NCBI RefSeq assembly: GCF_964019485.1
Contig: NZ_OZ026448.1
Span: 992,001 to 1,056,000 of the forward strand
Direction of reading: 5' to 3'
DNA length: 64,000 bases
Source: Spiroplasma endosymbiont of Agriotes lineatus
Lineage (GTDB): Bacteria; Bacillota_I; Bacilli_A; Mycoplasmatales; Nriv7
The notes under the pieces are model-generated. The model did not search any database and was not told where the DNA came from. It was given only the letters and a program-made list of their open reading frames with translations. Below are positions 1 through 9,794 of this stretch, in pieces (position 1 is the first letter of the stretch; each line of letters starts with the position of its first letter). Both the position numbers and the translations under genes were made by a program.

Positions 1-185
1 TTTGAAATACCCTATTCATTAATAATTTCAATAATGATTTTCCCGCTTTGATAAAGCATGACAATTTGTTTTTTAAATTCATCTGTATATGAATTTTTGC
101 CCATTTTTTTATATTCCTACTTTCTTAATAATTTTATTTTATTTGAAAGTTCACATAAATATGGTCCAACTTATTGTAACCTATC
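1..185 (-). mobile_element. IS3-family element, 5' end fragment
   Basis: The reverse complement begins with the outer IS3 end (TAGGTTACAATAAGTTGG) and the first codons of orfA (MGKNSYTDEFKKQ), start at 104. It runs off the window. The same TAG stop after IINE seen in the copies at 191 and 9409 is present, so this orfA is dead. Confidence 0.8.
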
Positions 186-222
186 AAATCTCGAATGGCA
201 ACCCTTTTTAGGACACTTTTTA

Positions 223-1030
223 TTATGTAGACTGCCATTTTCTAAATTCAACGGGTGTTAAATAATTTAAGCTACCGTGAATCCGAATATTGTTGTATCA
301 ATTAACAAAATCAAATAGTTCGTATTTTAATTGTGTTAAATTTTCAAATTTTTTACCCTTAATAAATTCCGTTTTAAAAGTTTTGTAAGTTGTTTCAGCC
401 ACAGCATTATCATAAGGACAACCTTTATCTTTATTGCTTAATGATCTTTTAATATTAAAGGTTATTAAAATTTCATCAATGATTTTATTTTTGAACTCAT
501 TACCACGATCGGTATGAAATAAAGTTATTTGCTTTAATGGTCGTGTTATCCTTATGAAAAGCTTGTTGAACTAGTTAAGTGGTTTTGTTTGGCCCGGCAT
601 TATAGTCAATTACTTCGCGATTAAACAAGTCAATTAATAAGCAAATATAATGTCATTTCCCATCAACTTGCACATATGTTAAATCACTAACAACAACTTC
701 ATTGGATTTTTTGTCATTAAATTCACGATTTAAAACATTACTAATTTGGGCATTATTAACTGTTATTTTGTAATTATGATATTTTAATTTGGTGTATTTA
801 GAAACCAAATTATTTTTGATCATAATGCATCTGATTTTTCGTCGCGATAAGATGGTATCTTTTCTTATTAAAACAGCTTTAATTTTACGGACCCCATAAA
901 TTTTGCGACTTTTATTAAATGCACTGATAACTTCTTGTTCATAATTATTAACTTGCTTGTTAGTGCATTTATTAGGTTGATAATAATATGTTGATTTTGA
1001 TAAACCCGAAATCTTACATATTTTCCTCAC
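223..1030 (-). pseudogene. IS3 transposase OrfB, nonsense and frameshift
   Basis: DDE integrase half of the IS3 transposase, starting MRKICKISGLSK at a GTG. The first 125 residues are open, the next Trp is TGA, and reading continues through HYICLLIDLFNRE. A TAA then replaces the Glu codon in the NKTTEL region and a later frameshift separates the HTDRGNEF and NGKxE-type parts. Compare the copies at 9795 and 62425. Confidence 0.8.
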
Positions 1031-1062
1031 TGAATATTTGTTTTTGTTGTTATTAATTATTG

Positions 1063-1337
1063 TTATTTTTTGGCCATTATCAGTGCCGCTTGCTTTAAAA
1101 TATCGTTTTCCATTAGTAATTGTTTTAATTCTTTTCGTAAGTAAATTAATTCATTTTCTTCATTACTTTGATATCTTTTGCTTTAAAAGAACCAGAATTA
1201 TCGAATGATTTTATTCAATTATAAATAGCAGATTTTGAAATACCCTATTCATTAATAATTTCAATAATGATTTTCCCGCTTTGATAAAGCATGACAATTT
1301 GTTTTTTAAATTCATCTGTATATGAATTTTTGCCCAT
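1063..1337 (-). pseudogene. IS3 transposase OrfA, nonsense
   Basis: Helix-turn-helix half of the IS3 transposase. It has a TAG after KIIIEIINE, where the copy at 62111 has TAT (Tyr), and a second frameshift after SFKAKD. The same two lesions occur in the copy at 9488, so the damaged element was copied after it broke. Confidence 0.8.
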
Positions 1338-1686
1338 TTTTTTATATTCCTACTTTCTTATATAATTTTATCTTATTTTGAAAGTTCACATAAATATGGT
1401 CCAACTTATTGTAACCTATCCATTGAAAAATGAATGGGTAGATTTCCTAAAAAATATACACGCTATTAAATTAGTTCCAAGGGGAGGATGCGGATGTTAA
1501 AGTGTAGAAATTTTTATATAATGGTATGATAAGTTTAAAATTATTAAAATTTTTATCTAATAAAAAAACAAAATTTATTAACAAAGCTTGTTAAACACTT
1601 AAATCTGCGATATATAAGTGTTTAAAAAACTAAGTTAGTTAACTAAGTTAACTAACTTAGTTTATTTATAAGAAAGGTAATTTATT

Positions 1687-2013
1687 ATGAAAAAAACTGA
1701 AAACATTTTCTTAAATACTAAAAAATATCTCTTAAAAGAAACACAAAACGCAATGCTTATTAAAGCATCACAAATTCCGTGGTTTAATGAACAAATCGGT
1801 ATTTGGTTTCCAAAGCGATTTGTTTATAAAGGAAAATACGAAAATTCAATTTGTATTGGAATAATAAAAGATAGTAAATATCAAGTAATCTCAATTAATC
1901 AAAAAGAAAATGAAACCAAATTAATTAAGGGACAAGAATTATTAAGCTTCTTCATTGCCGGAAAAGAAAACAACAAAAAAGATATAAATTATAACTATTT
2001 TAAAGGAGTTTAA
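1687..2013 (+). CDS. plectrovirus 108-aa protein (family a)
   Basis: Intact first gene of the phage block, after AAGAAAGG and a 9-nt gap. Soluble, Lys/Asn-rich, with a conserved core FVYKGKYENSICIGIIK and C-terminus NYNYFKGV. Six relatives lie in this window (13680, 21651, 29507, 35285, 55101, 58679). No domain recognised. A ssDNA-binding or replication role would fit its position but is only a guess. Confidence 0.75.
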   Translation: MKKTENIFLNTKKYLLKETQNAMLIKASQIPWFNEQIGIWFPKRFVYKGKYENSICIGIIKDSKYQVISINQKENETKLIKGQELLSFFIAGKENNKKDINYNYFKGV

Positions 2014-2015
2014 AA

Positions 2016-2237
2016 ATGAATATTGCGATTGGAATAATATTTATTATCATTTGCATAATGCTATTGGCATATTTTGCTTATAAAATTTATGCCAAAATAA
2101 AAATGCGAATTAAATATAAAAACGCCATTAAAAATAATACTGGTAATTTTACAAAAAACGAAAAATTATTTATTGCCCGCTTTGAAGAATGAGTTAAAGC
2201 TCCTAATTCAAAAGAAAATAACGAGAATAAAAAATAA
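2016..2237 (+). CDS. plectrovirus small membrane protein (family b)
   Basis: 73 aa, start 3 nt after the previous stop with AAAGGAG upstream. One N-terminal membrane helix (residues 3-23), then a basic stretch KIKMRIKYK and a polar tail containing one TGA Trp. Its TAA shares an A with the ATG of the next gene, so the two are translationally coupled. Function unknown. Confidence 0.7.
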
Positions 2238-2398
2238 TGTTTTGAGAAATTATTATGGAATTTTTAGAACTGTTTATTTCGATGGAAAAAATGCCTGCAC
2301 AAGTCGCGTTTATTGCCGGATTAATTATTATCATTACTTTTCTTTTCGCCTTAATTTCAATTATGTATTTACCAATAAAAATGATTTTTGGGCGATAA
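2237..2398 (+). CDS. plectrovirus 53-aa membrane protein (family c)
   Basis: MFWEII with TGA as Trp. One hydrophobic helix at residues 22-46 ending in a short basic end (FGR). Overlaps the previous stop by one base. Probably a minor virion or assembly protein of the inner membrane; inferred from size and location only. Confidence 0.65.
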
Positions 2399-2401
2399 AA
2401 A

Positions 2402-2632
2402 ATGACAGTAAATTTAAAAGAATTTAATTAAGAACAAATTAAACAAACTTTCTGAGATTTATTTATTCAAATTATAACTATTCCGACTCATATTAGTGGC
2501 GGCAAAGAAATTGATTTAACCAAAGCACCGCTTTGACTTTTAATATCAAACATTGCTTTTTGATTCTTAACCGCGATTATGGTGTGATTTATTTTAATGC
2601 TACTTTGGAAAACCATATCAGTATTTAGATAG
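2402..2632 (+). pseudogene. plectrovirus 76-aa membrane protein (family d), nonsense
   Basis: Codon 10 is TAA, whereas the intact copy at 36001 has TGA (Trp) in KEFNWEQIK. The rest of the frame is open to TAG and keeps the hydrophobic stretch WLLISNIAFWFLTAIMV. Copy E at 14396 has the same TGA-to-TAA change. Confidence 0.75.
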
Positions 2633-2643
2633 AGGCAAAATTA

Positions 2644-2778
2644 ATGTCAAGAAGTTACATTGTGATGCATTCCCAAAGAAATTCAAAATTAATTAGAAAA
2701 AAATATAACCGTGTTAAGGTTAATCGTGGTTTTAACAAATTTAAGAAAAACTTTGAATATAAATGATGAATGTTTTAA
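2644..2778 (+). CDS. plectrovirus basic 44-aa protein (family e)
   Basis: MSRSYIVMHSQRNSKLIRK, about one third Lys/Arg, ending with two TGA Trp codons (KWWMF). Very basic and small, like DNA-packaging or virion-tip proteins of filamentous phages. The assignment is by composition only. Intact also in copy E (14635). Confidence 0.65.
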
Positions 2779-2797
2779 AGAGAAAGGGAGTGATTAT

Positions 2798-3055
2798 ATG
2801 ATTGGAACTTTTTTAACAGAAGCCACCCCACCAGCAGTAACAAAAATAACAGCTAGTGACGCGATGACCGATGACTAAATTATGAAATGCGATTATAAAA
2901 CAGCGTTTACTAAAATGTGAGAAATTATTGCTGTTAATATGACACAAGTCGGTGACTTCTTTGCTGATTACTGAATATTCATTTTTCCATTTATTTTGGC
3001 AATATTCTTTATTTGCTTTAAAATGTTTGAAAAATTACTTGGAGCAGTACGCTAA
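2798..3055 (+). pseudogene. plectrovirus major coat protein, frameshifted
   Basis: Compared with the intact 81-aa copy at 36403, a short insertion (GACCGAT near 2864) and one extra A near 2900 break the frame after TKITASDAMT. The second half still encodes the membrane helix (YWIFIFPFILAIFFICF). A GGGAG ribosome site is intact. Confidence 0.8.
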
Positions 3056-3079
3056 CAAAAAAATAAAGTGAGGTGCAAG

Positions 3080-4068
3080 ATGAAATTTTGCAAATGAATA
3101 ATAGAAAAAAATAACCATTTTATTGAATTAAATCGCACCTCATTTTTAATTTTATGACATTGCGGAGCAATTTGATATGTTTACAACGGTTATTTTAAAA
3201 ACATTGTAAGCTATTTATTTTTAGCAGGTTGTATTTTAATTTTTCTTTTTAAAATCGGTAATTTAACACAAATTAACAAAGTGATTAATTTCTTAAAAAA
3301 TAACTCACCATTAAATATTGTTATTGGTTCGTTAAGAACTGGAAAAACCGCTTTTCTAGTATACGCATCAAAAATTACTAAAAAAGAAGAAATATCATAT
3401 CGCATCAACCTTCCCATTACTAGAAACCCAAAAATTAAGTTTAGGGCATATGGGTTTGTTAGACTTTGATTATCCGGTATTGCCCAGACAAAACCTTACT
3501 TTTGTGAGATGAAACCAACTTATTTTTAGAGGGAACTGATTGAGAAAAAAATAATACCAAAAACGAAGAAACTGGTATTCAAGAGTATTTTGCTCTGGCA
3601 CGCCATTTCGGTCATATTGTGCTTGCTGGCGGTCAAAGAGATAAACATATTTGAGTTAAAATTCGTGATATTGCCAATAATGTGATTGTCGGCATTCGTA
3701 AAAAACCCGTTAATATTTTTCGTCCCTACTTAAAAGTCATTTATGGTACGTTTACGAGCATTGAAGAATATGAACGCTGAAGAAACATCTTAATTGATGC
3801 TAAAAATAGTAAAAAGGGTCGTCGCATTAAATATCGCGATATTCCTGAACTTGATATTTATTTTTTTAAACTAAAAATTCCTTTACCAATATTAAACACT
3901 TACAATTCTTTTTACCTAGCGTTTTTAAGAGATTACTTAAATGCAAAAGTGAATCCTGACTATGAAAACAAATACTATAATGACACCGCAATTGATTTAG
4001 AAGATTTGGAATATTTAAAAATGGATAAATTTAGCAAATTTTTAAGAAAAATGAAAGAAAAGGAATAA
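3080..4068 (+). pseudogene. Zot/pI-like phage export ATPase, frameshifted
   Basis: N-terminal membrane part (MKFCKWIIEKNNHF), Walker A GSLRTGKT, Walker B LLLWDETN, and a C-terminal half matching the intact copy at 31112. An extra A in the run at 3369-3373 (CATCAAAAATT) shifts the frame after the P-loop, and an extra C at about 3485 shifts it again. The A5 lesion is shared with copies B and C. Confidence 0.85.
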
Positions 4069-4074
4069 TAAAAA

Positions 4075-4359
4075 ATGGCAAATCTCGCAAAAATGGCCGA
4101 CTTTCTCGCCCAAATGCTTTATAAAGTTTTTGATTTAATTTGAAGTCTTGAAGTGCCGGGAACGAATATTCAACTAATATTTCCTTTATTCTTAACGCTG
4201 GCTGTAGAATTTCTTATGGCAATTATTCTTGGATTTGGTAGTCTACAAGTTAATTTAGAAAAACAACGCCAATATGCTGTTAAAAATAAGGGGCGTTTAA
4301 GTGCGTGAGGAAAAGTTAAAAAGCAAGTAAAACCAATAAAAACCAAACAAGGTAACTAA
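4075..4359 (+). CDS. plectrovirus 94-aa membrane protein (family h)
   Basis: MANLAKMADFL..., intact. Central membrane helix (about residues 35-55, LIFPLFLTLAVEFLMAIIL) and a basic C-terminus ending VKPIKTKQGN. Three Trp codons are TGA. Starts 6 nt after the ATPase stop and is followed 2 nt later by family i, so probably co-translated. Function unknown. Confidence 0.7.
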
Positions 4360-4361
4360 CA

Positions 4362-4610
4362 ATGTTTAAACTAATTATTATTTTTATCTTAATAACTGTT
4401 CTTGGATTATTAGCAGGTAGTCATTTTGAAACTTTAACGAACTATATTAGCGAAGGGCTTGCCAATTTCCAAAAGTTTATTACTAGCAATTTAACAATTT
4501 TAGAACTATTTAAACCAATGGCACGAACATTTTCGCAACACCCAATCTTTACTATTCTTGGTGTTACTTGTGTAATTATTGCCTTATTTATTGTAATTAA
4601 AGGACGATAA
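4362..4610 (+). CDS. plectrovirus 82-aa membrane protein (family i)
   Basis: MFKLIIIFILITVLGLLAGS at the N-terminus (helix or signal), a polar middle (SHFETLTNYISEGL), and a second helix at the end (FTILGVTCVIIALFIV). The most conserved phage gene in the window: intact in copies A, B, C and D. Such retention among broken genes may be chance. Confidence 0.75.
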   Translation: MFKLIIIFILITVLGLLAGSHFETLTNYISEGLANFQKFITSNLTILELFKPMARTFSQHPIFTILGVTCVIIALFIVIKGR

Positions 4611-4632
4611 AAAATATGAAAGGAGAATAAAA

Positions 4633-4848
4633 ATGAAAAAACTTTTAGCAAAATTATTTAAAAAAGATAATTCAAAAGAAAAAATGCCATTAAAATTCAA
4701 AATTCAAAATTCTTTTAAAAAGCAGTGGTTAAAAATATTATTAAGTATCATTTTCATTTTTATAAGCTTATTAATTTGTGCATTAACAGTAATCGATACT
4801 AAATGAATAACTGGAACAAGTAAAGAATTTAATAATTTTATGAATTAA
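4633..4848 (+). pseudogene. plectrovirus 130-aa protein (family k), truncated
   Basis: 71 aa of the protein that is 130 aa at 38446. A TAA follows FNNFMN, and homology then runs to about 4893 where the phage sequence ends against ktrA. One membrane helix (ILLSIIFIFISLLICAL). Confidence 0.7.
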
Positions 4849-4910
4849 CAAATGGTTAAATTCTTTGGCAAATTAAATAGTGGTATTATGTGGTGTGGTA
4901 TGCTGTTTTT

Positions 4911-5600
4911 TTAAATATCTTCGGTTTCTTTTCCTCCTGTAATATATTCGTGGATTTCTTGGATGTATTTATTTTTAGCAATGAATAGAACTTCGTCGCC
5001 GTAGCTGAGAATGGTATCTGCATCAGGAAGGATGATTTTTTTGTTGTGTTCAATGCGAATGACATTAACTCTTTTGTTGTTAATTAGTTTGATTTCTTCA
5101 AGAGGTTTTCCTAAGATGTTTTTGTTTGTTGCTTCAGCAGAACTAATACTAAATTCACCATCAACATCTTTAATGTCAACTTCTAAACCTCATAGGGCTT
5201 TTAGGGCAGTTTGTCTTCCTGTGGAAATATCGGGTTTAATAATTTGGTTAATACCAATTGCTCGTAAAATGTGTTCATGACGATAATCAACAGCTTTAGC
5301 AATGATATTAGTAATTTCAAGTTCTTTTAAGTTTGCTGCCACTAAGACTGATGATTGGATATCGCTACCGATAGCAATAATAATGTCATTAATATTTTTA
5401 ATACCAATACTTTCTAATGCTTCTAAGTCAGTGGCATCTAATTCATAGCCGTTAATGTTAGCATAATTTCCGGTAATTTTTTTGATTTTACTATTATCTT
5501 TATCAATGACAATAACATTATGATTCATTGATGCTAATGTTTCAGCAACTGCTGTGCCAAAATTACCTAAACCAATTATACAAAATTCTTTTGCTGCCAT
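4911..5600 (-). CDS. ktrA: Ktr potassium uptake regulatory subunit KtrA
   Basis: Cytosolic gating subunit of the KtrAB K+ channel/transporter; binds ATP/ADP through its RCK_N domain. The start ATG gives 229 aa, the usual size. GLGNFG (residues 10-15) and the acidic end of beta-2 (VIVIDKD) mark the Rossmann nucleotide site. The C-terminal part (about 140-220) is RCK_C, which in Firmicutes binds c-di-AMP. A TGA Trp after ALKAL splits the frame under the standard code. Divergent from ktrB across a 125-bp spacer. Its 3' end lies 20 bp from phage copy A, and no terminator is visible, so read-through into antisense phage DNA is possible. Confidence 0.93.
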
Positions 5601-5640
5601 TATAAATCACCTCTTATATATTTGAAACTATTACCATAAA

Positions 5641-5687
5641 ATTATACTATATTTTATCTTAAAATAATAATCTAAGTATAGTATAAT
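5641..5687. promoter_or_regulatory. divergent ktrA/ktrB promoters
   Basis: Two TATAAT -10 boxes face away from each other: minus strand 5641-5646 for ktrA, plus strand 5682-5687 for ktrB. They lie inside a perfect inverted repeat, TTATACTATA (5642-5651) and TATAGTATAA (5677-5686). The -35 boxes are weak. The symmetry may be no more than the two facing -10 regions, or a shared operator. Confidence 0.55.
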
Positions 5688-5725
5688 TGAGTAATAAACG
5701 AGTAATCAGCATCGCGAGGGTCAGA

Positions 5726-7477
5726 ATGGAAGATATTGATAAATTTTCTAATAATAAAAAGTATCTTACTTGATTTAAAAAACTTGGTCAAGTTTTTAAA
5801 AATATTTTTATTGGTAATACTGTTAATAAGAAAATTTTGCGAAATTATTTATATGCTGTTTTGGTGGGAACAATTTTATTAATGACACCTTGAGCTGTTA
5901 GTAAGAACTATCAATGAGATTTTTTAACAGCATTGTTTACTGCTTCAAGTTCATTTTCTGATACTGGATTAAGTTTAACATCACCAGCTAAAGATTTAAG
6001 TTTTTTTGGTCAAATTGTTTTGTTGTTGCTAATTCAAATTGGTGGTATTGGAATTATGACTTTAAAGATTATTTTGTTTATTGTAATTGGAAAAAATATT
6101 AGCATTGAAGAAAGAATGCTTTTGCAATCAGAAAGAGGTAATACTAAACTTGGTGGTACCGTACAATTAATTAAAAATGCTTTTTATGTTTTAGCAATTG
6201 TGGAAATTACTGGTGGGGTGATGCTATTTTTTTATTTTTATTTTACACCAATTGATTATTTAGATTCTTTAAAATCACAATCAATTAATTCAATTGTTGA
6301 ACTATTAGAAAAATCGTTTAATACGCCGGATAATTTTAAAGAAATGTTAATTGCCAAGGTTTCTGATTGAGAAAATTTTGTTACTGCTGAAAAGGAATTT
6401 TCTAAGGAATTAGCACAAATTATTAATGGTGTTACTAATAAATATGATAGTAATTCTATAGGATTTTTACAAATAATTGATAATGATTATTTGCAACAAT
6501 TAATTACTAAGAATTTTAATGTTACCTATCGAAATTTTGGTAGTAGTTTTTGATCAGGAATTTTTCATTCGGTTTCGGCTACTAATAATGCCGGTTTTGA
6601 TATTATTGGTCCTAATTCTTTAAGTCCCTATCGAACACAATATTTTGTTCAGGTAGTTTTTTTAGTTCAACTGATTATTGGTGGTATTGGTTATCCTGTT
6701 TTTTATGATTTAAAGCAAAAGGCTGTGGCGCGTTATCGTAGTATTAAAGTTAATTTTTCATTATTTACTAAAATAAATGTTATATATTATTTTTCAATTT
6801 CTTTTATTGGTATTTTAGCAGTAATTTTGGTTGAATATTTTGTACCAACAAAGTTTAGCAATATTTTTATTGATGGCGGTATTAGAAATGTTACTAATAA
6901 TAACGCCGAGACTTTAATGGCGATTATTTTTAATACTTTTTCAACAAGAAGTGCTGGATATAGTACGATTGATATTAGTTATTTTAAATTGCCTTCAAAG
7001 TTTATTTTTTTGATTTTGATGTGGATTGGGGCATCACCTAGTTCTACTGGTGGCGGAATTAGAACGACAACGCTGGCATTAGTTATGATGAGCATTATTG
7101 CTAGTGCGACACGAAAAAATAATATCAATATGTTTAAAGCTAAAGTTCCTAATGAGACAGCAAAACGAGCAACAGCAGTTTTTATTATGGCGATTTTAAT
7201 TGTCTTTTTGGTGTCTTTAATTATTGTTAGCGAAAATGTGCAAGTGCCGATTGTTGAAGCTTTATTTATATCTTCGTCGGCTTTTGGAACGGCAGGTTTA
7301 ACAACAATTCCTGATTTTGGACTAAGTTTTTCTGATTATGGTGTTATCAGTAAATTATTTTTAATTAGTTTAATGTTTATTGGTCAATTAGGAGTATCAA
7401 ATACTTTATTATTAGCAGCAAGAAAAAATGAAATTGAACGATTTGCATATTTAGAACAAGATGTGCCCATCGGATAG
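5726..7477 (+). CDS. ktrB: Ktr potassium transporter membrane subunit KtrB
   Basis: K+-conducting membrane subunit of the TrkH/KtrB superfamily, 583 aa under code 4. The four pore loops with the conserved filter glycine are visible: SDTGLSL (about 78), NNAGFDI (about 287), RSAGYST (about 408) and FGTAGLTT (about 520). The distance between the first two loops is about 200 residues. The protein is therefore over 100 aa longer than usual KtrB (about 450), with a charged, Asn/Lys-rich insertion around 150-265. Starts 125 bp from the divergent ktrA; folD follows after 11 bp with a GGAGG site. Confidence 0.93.
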
Positions 7478-7488
7478 GAGGAAATATA

Positions 7489-8394
7489 ATGGCAGTTATA
7501 ATGGATGGAAAAGCGATTGCTAATGAGATTCAAAATAATTTGAAAAACAATATTAGTAATTATTTAGAAAAAAATTTACGAAAGCCTCATTTAGTAGTAT
7601 TTTTGGTAGGAACAGAAGAGGCATCAAAAGTATATGTTAATCATAAAATAAAGGTTTGTGAAAAATTAGAAATTCAAGTTAGTTTAAAAACTTTTAATGA
7701 AAATGTTAGTGAGCAGGACTTATTAACAGTAATTAATAAAGTAAATAATGATGATACGATTGATGCGATTTTGGTGCAGTTACCATTGCCTAAACATCTT
7801 AATAAAAACCGGATTTTAGATCATATTAATGATCATAAAGATGCTGACGGTTTGCATTATATTAATGCTGGTAAGTTATTTCAAGGGTTAAAAACGATTG
7901 CTCCTTGTACCCCATTAGGAGTAATTAAACTGTTAGAAGCGTATAATATTGATGTTTTTAAAAAAACGGTTACAATGGTTGGAACAAGTAATCTTGTTGG
8001 TAAACCTTTGGCTATTATGTTGCATCATTTAGGGGCAACAGTTACATTATGTAATGAAAATACTGTTGATTTAAAAAAGCATACTATTAGTAGTGATATT
8101 GTTATTAGTGCTGTTGGTGTTGCTAATTTAATTGATGAAACAATGATTAAATCTAATGCGATTGTAGTTGATGTTGCCGTTGTTCGTGATTTGGAAACAA
8201 ATAAGATTTGTGGTGATATTAAGTTTGATATAGTTAAAGAAAAAGTTAGTTATATTACTCCAGTTCCTGGAGGTATCGGACCAATGACAATCGCAATGTT
8301 ATTAACTAATGTTTATGACTTGTATGTTATTAATATGAATAAGAAAAATTTAAATATTGTTAATGTGAATAATAAAAATTTAGTTGTGAAATAG
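7489..8394 (+). CDS. folD: methylene-THF dehydrogenase / methenyl-THF cyclohydrolase FolD
   Basis: Bifunctional enzyme of the one-carbon folate cycle: NADP-dependent 5,10-methylene-THF oxidation, then hydrolysis to 10-formyl-THF. 301 aa. Substrate-site Tyr and Lys in VYVNHKIKV, signature QLPLPKHL, dinucleotide-binding TSNLVGKP, and PVPGGIGPMT near the C-terminus are all present. GGAGGAAATATA precedes the ATG. The last 20 residues are an Asn/Lys-rich tail with no counterpart I know in the family. Probably in one transcript with ktrB. Confidence 0.95.
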   Translation: MAVIMDGKAIANEIQNNLKNNISNYLEKNLRKPHLVVFLVGTEEASKVYVNHKIKVCEKLEIQVSLKTFNENVSEQDLLTVINKVNNDDTIDAILVQLPLPKHLNKNRILDHINDHKDADGLHYINAGKLFQGLKTIAPCTPLGVIKLLEAYNIDVFKKTVTMVGTSNLVGKPLAIMLHHLGATVTLCNENTVDLKKHTISSDIVISAVGVANLIDETMIKSNAIVVDVAVVRDLETNKICGDIKFDIVKEKVSYITPVPGGIGPMTIAMLLTNVYDLYVINMNKKNLNIVNVNNKNLVVK

Positions 8395-8430
8395 AATAGC
8401 AATTTGTGTGAAATCATTTAGAAATTAATC

Positions 8431-8515
8431 GAGTCTGTCCAAAATTTTGTGTCTTGATAATTCATTCTGAATTCTATTCAGAAGAAATAGAACAAAAAAT
8501 TATAAAAAAGAAAAC
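8431..8515 (+). mobile_element. IS256-like element, end remnant
   Basis: Starts with the terminal motif GAGTCTGTCCAAAATTTTGT also found at 17122 (reverse) and 46571 (reverse), then matches the inside of the element at 16932-17122 for about 70 bp. Cut at 8515 by the phage end motif. The 36 bp after folD hold nothing recognisable. Confidence 0.6.
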
Positions 8516-8729
8516 GGGCGCATAAAGCTTTGTTAGGTAGGACAAAGATTTGAATACGTATTAAGACAGTCAGCAATGATTGTCTTTTTATTTTATAAGA
8601 TGTTAAAAATTTGTTCTTTGAAAATTAAATACAAGTGAATTAATAATGTTGGTATGTATTAAAGCACGATAAATTGTTGGTGGTCGCCATAACCAAAAGA
8701 AGTTTGCCAGTTAATAGATAACATCCCGT
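8516..8729 (+). mobile_element. plectrovirus leader fragment with end motif
   Basis: Begins GGGCGCATAAAG, the boundary motif also found at 12854, 34774, 56511 and 58170, followed by the leader shared with those sites (AAGACAGTCAGCAATGATTG, then GGTCGCCATAACC). No gene. Interrupted by the MITE at 8730. Confidence 0.75.
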
Positions 8730-9032
8730 GATCGGGTTTAGTTTTCTTAGGTATTTTTTAAAAAAGAAAAAATAATCATTTACTATAAATTATTTCAATA
8801 TGCAAATTAAATATATATTTCTTATGTATGATTTTTGTTGTAAAAACTTATTTTAATGTTGTTTTTATAAGCGTTTTTTTAGTTTTTATAACATTTTATT
8901 AAGATTATGTTTGTTGATATTAAATATTTTGTTTTATTACTTATTTTTTAAATAAAATGATAATTAAATTGTCGTTGCTTCTCATTAAAAATTATTTAAA
9001 CTTTTTCCTAACTAACAAAAATTTATGAGTCC
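8730..9032 (+). mobile_element. ISLre2-type MITE, copy 1
   Basis: 303 bp, no coding capacity. The left end GATCGGGTTTAGTTTTCTTA is a mutated form of GGTCGCGTTTAGTTTTCTTA. The right end, reversed, reads GGACTCATAAATTTTTGTTA. The body matches copies at 13142, 21218 and 60841. 9033-9191 holds nothing beyond the hairpin listed next. Confidence 0.75.
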
Positions 9033-9151
9033 GTTTGTAATTTTTGTTTTGCAAATTTGATTAATAAATGTGTAATAAATTTACAATTGAATGAAAAAAA
9101 GTCTTTTTCATTTTCTACCTTTAAGGTGTGTGCCCTTTACTAGATTATCCT

Positions 9152-9185
9152 AACAATGAAATTTGAATCAATAAATTTCATTGTT
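9152..9185. terminator. hairpin, 13-bp perfect stem
   Basis: AACAATGAAATTT (9152-9164) pairs with AAATTTCATTGTT (9173-9185), loop 8 nt. It sits just past the stop of the minus-strand transposase fragment at 9192. It lacks a U-run, so it may be the 3' structure of that element rather than an active terminator. Confidence 0.5.
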
Positions 9186-9191
9186 CATAAT

Positions 9192-9408
9192 TTAAATGGC
9201 TTCAATAAATAAATGATGACGAAAAGCATCAAAACTAGCTCGACATTTTTTACATAAATATTTTTGTTTTCTTTCTAGATTATGACCATTTTTAACATAA
9301 TGACAAGATTCACAATTAGGGCATTTAATCTCTTTGTCCCTAAATTCTTGATCAATTTCATTTAAACGTTTTTGTTTTTTAATTAATTCTGCTTGGCTTG
9401 GTAGTTGA
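9192..9408 (-). pseudogene. zinc-ribbon transposase, N-terminal fragment
   Basis: Reads QAELIKKQKRLNEIDQEF, then a zinc ribbon CPNCESCHYVKNGHN...CKKCRASFDAFRHH, and stops. This N-terminal ribbon is typical of IS1595-like transposases (family inferred, moderate confidence). The 5' side is cut by the IS3 at 9409 and the catalytic domain is missing. A piece of a second copy is at 54565. Confidence 0.7.
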
Positions 9409-9487
9409 TAGGTTACAATAAGTTGGATCATATTTATGTGGACTTTCAAAATAAGATAAAATTATATAAGAAAGTGGGAATATAAAA

Positions 9488-9678
9488 ATGGGTAAAAATT
9501 CATATACAAATGAATTTAAAAAACAAATTGTCATGCTTTATCAAAGCGGGAAAATCATTATTGAAATTATTAATGAATAGGGTATTTCAAAATCTGCTAT
9601 TTATAATTGAATAAAATCATTCGATAATTCTGGTTCTTTTAAAGCAAAAGATATCAAAGTAATGAAGAAAATGAATTA
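9488..9678 (+). pseudogene. IS3 OrfA, nonsense and frameshift
   Basis: [20 protein letters not shown], then TAG after IINE, and a frameshift after SFKAKD that ends the frame at KKMN. Same lesions as the copy at 1063-1337. Confidence 0.8.
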
Positions 9679-9794
9679 ATTTACTTACGAAAAGAATTAA
9701 AACAATTACTAATGGAAAACGATATTTTAAAGCAAGCGGCACTGATAATGTCCAAAAAATAACAATAATTAATAACAACAAAAACAAATATTCA

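Larger units (their letters stand above)
191..1422 (-). mobile_element. IS3-family insertion sequence, copy 1
   Basis: Complete length of about 1.23 kb. The ends match the other four copies: the inner right end TGGCAACCCTTTTTAGGAC at 196 and the left end CCTATCCA at 1422. IS3 elements move by a fused OrfAB made by -1 frameshifting between orfA and orfB. Both frames are broken here, so it could move only in trans. Confidence 0.85.
1423..4893 (+). mobile_element. SpV1/SVTS2-type plectrovirus DNA, copy A (defective)
   Basis: Block of small collinear genes in the order repeated at 35285, 13680 and 58679. The order is 108-aa protein, three small membrane proteins, basic 44-aa protein, coat protein, Zot-like ATPase, two membrane proteins, and a 130-aa protein. 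The left end is cut by the IS3 at 1422. The right end stops inside the 130-aa gene at about 4893, some 20 bp from the ktrA stop. The leader (1423-1686) has no gene. It holds two inverted repeats, AAACACTTA...TAAGTGTTT near 1590-1623 and a run of AACTAAGTTA motifs near 1629-1663. Confidence 0.85.

Noticed and set aside
2173-2427. 84-aa frame MPALKNELKLLIQKK..., repeated at 14167 and 59008-59430.
   Set aside because: It overlaps the two coupled phage genes b and c in another frame. Its recurrence only reflects the copies being related, and the intact b and c frames use TGA as Trp.
5011-5280. Plus-strand frame opposite ktrA.
   Set aside because: Fully within ktrA on the other strand, no ribosome site, no recognisable domain.
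8516-8540. XerCD/dif-type attachment site as explanation for the phage end motif.
   Set aside because: The motif lacks a dif-like pair of 11-bp arms and matches the inverted ends of the MITEs instead.
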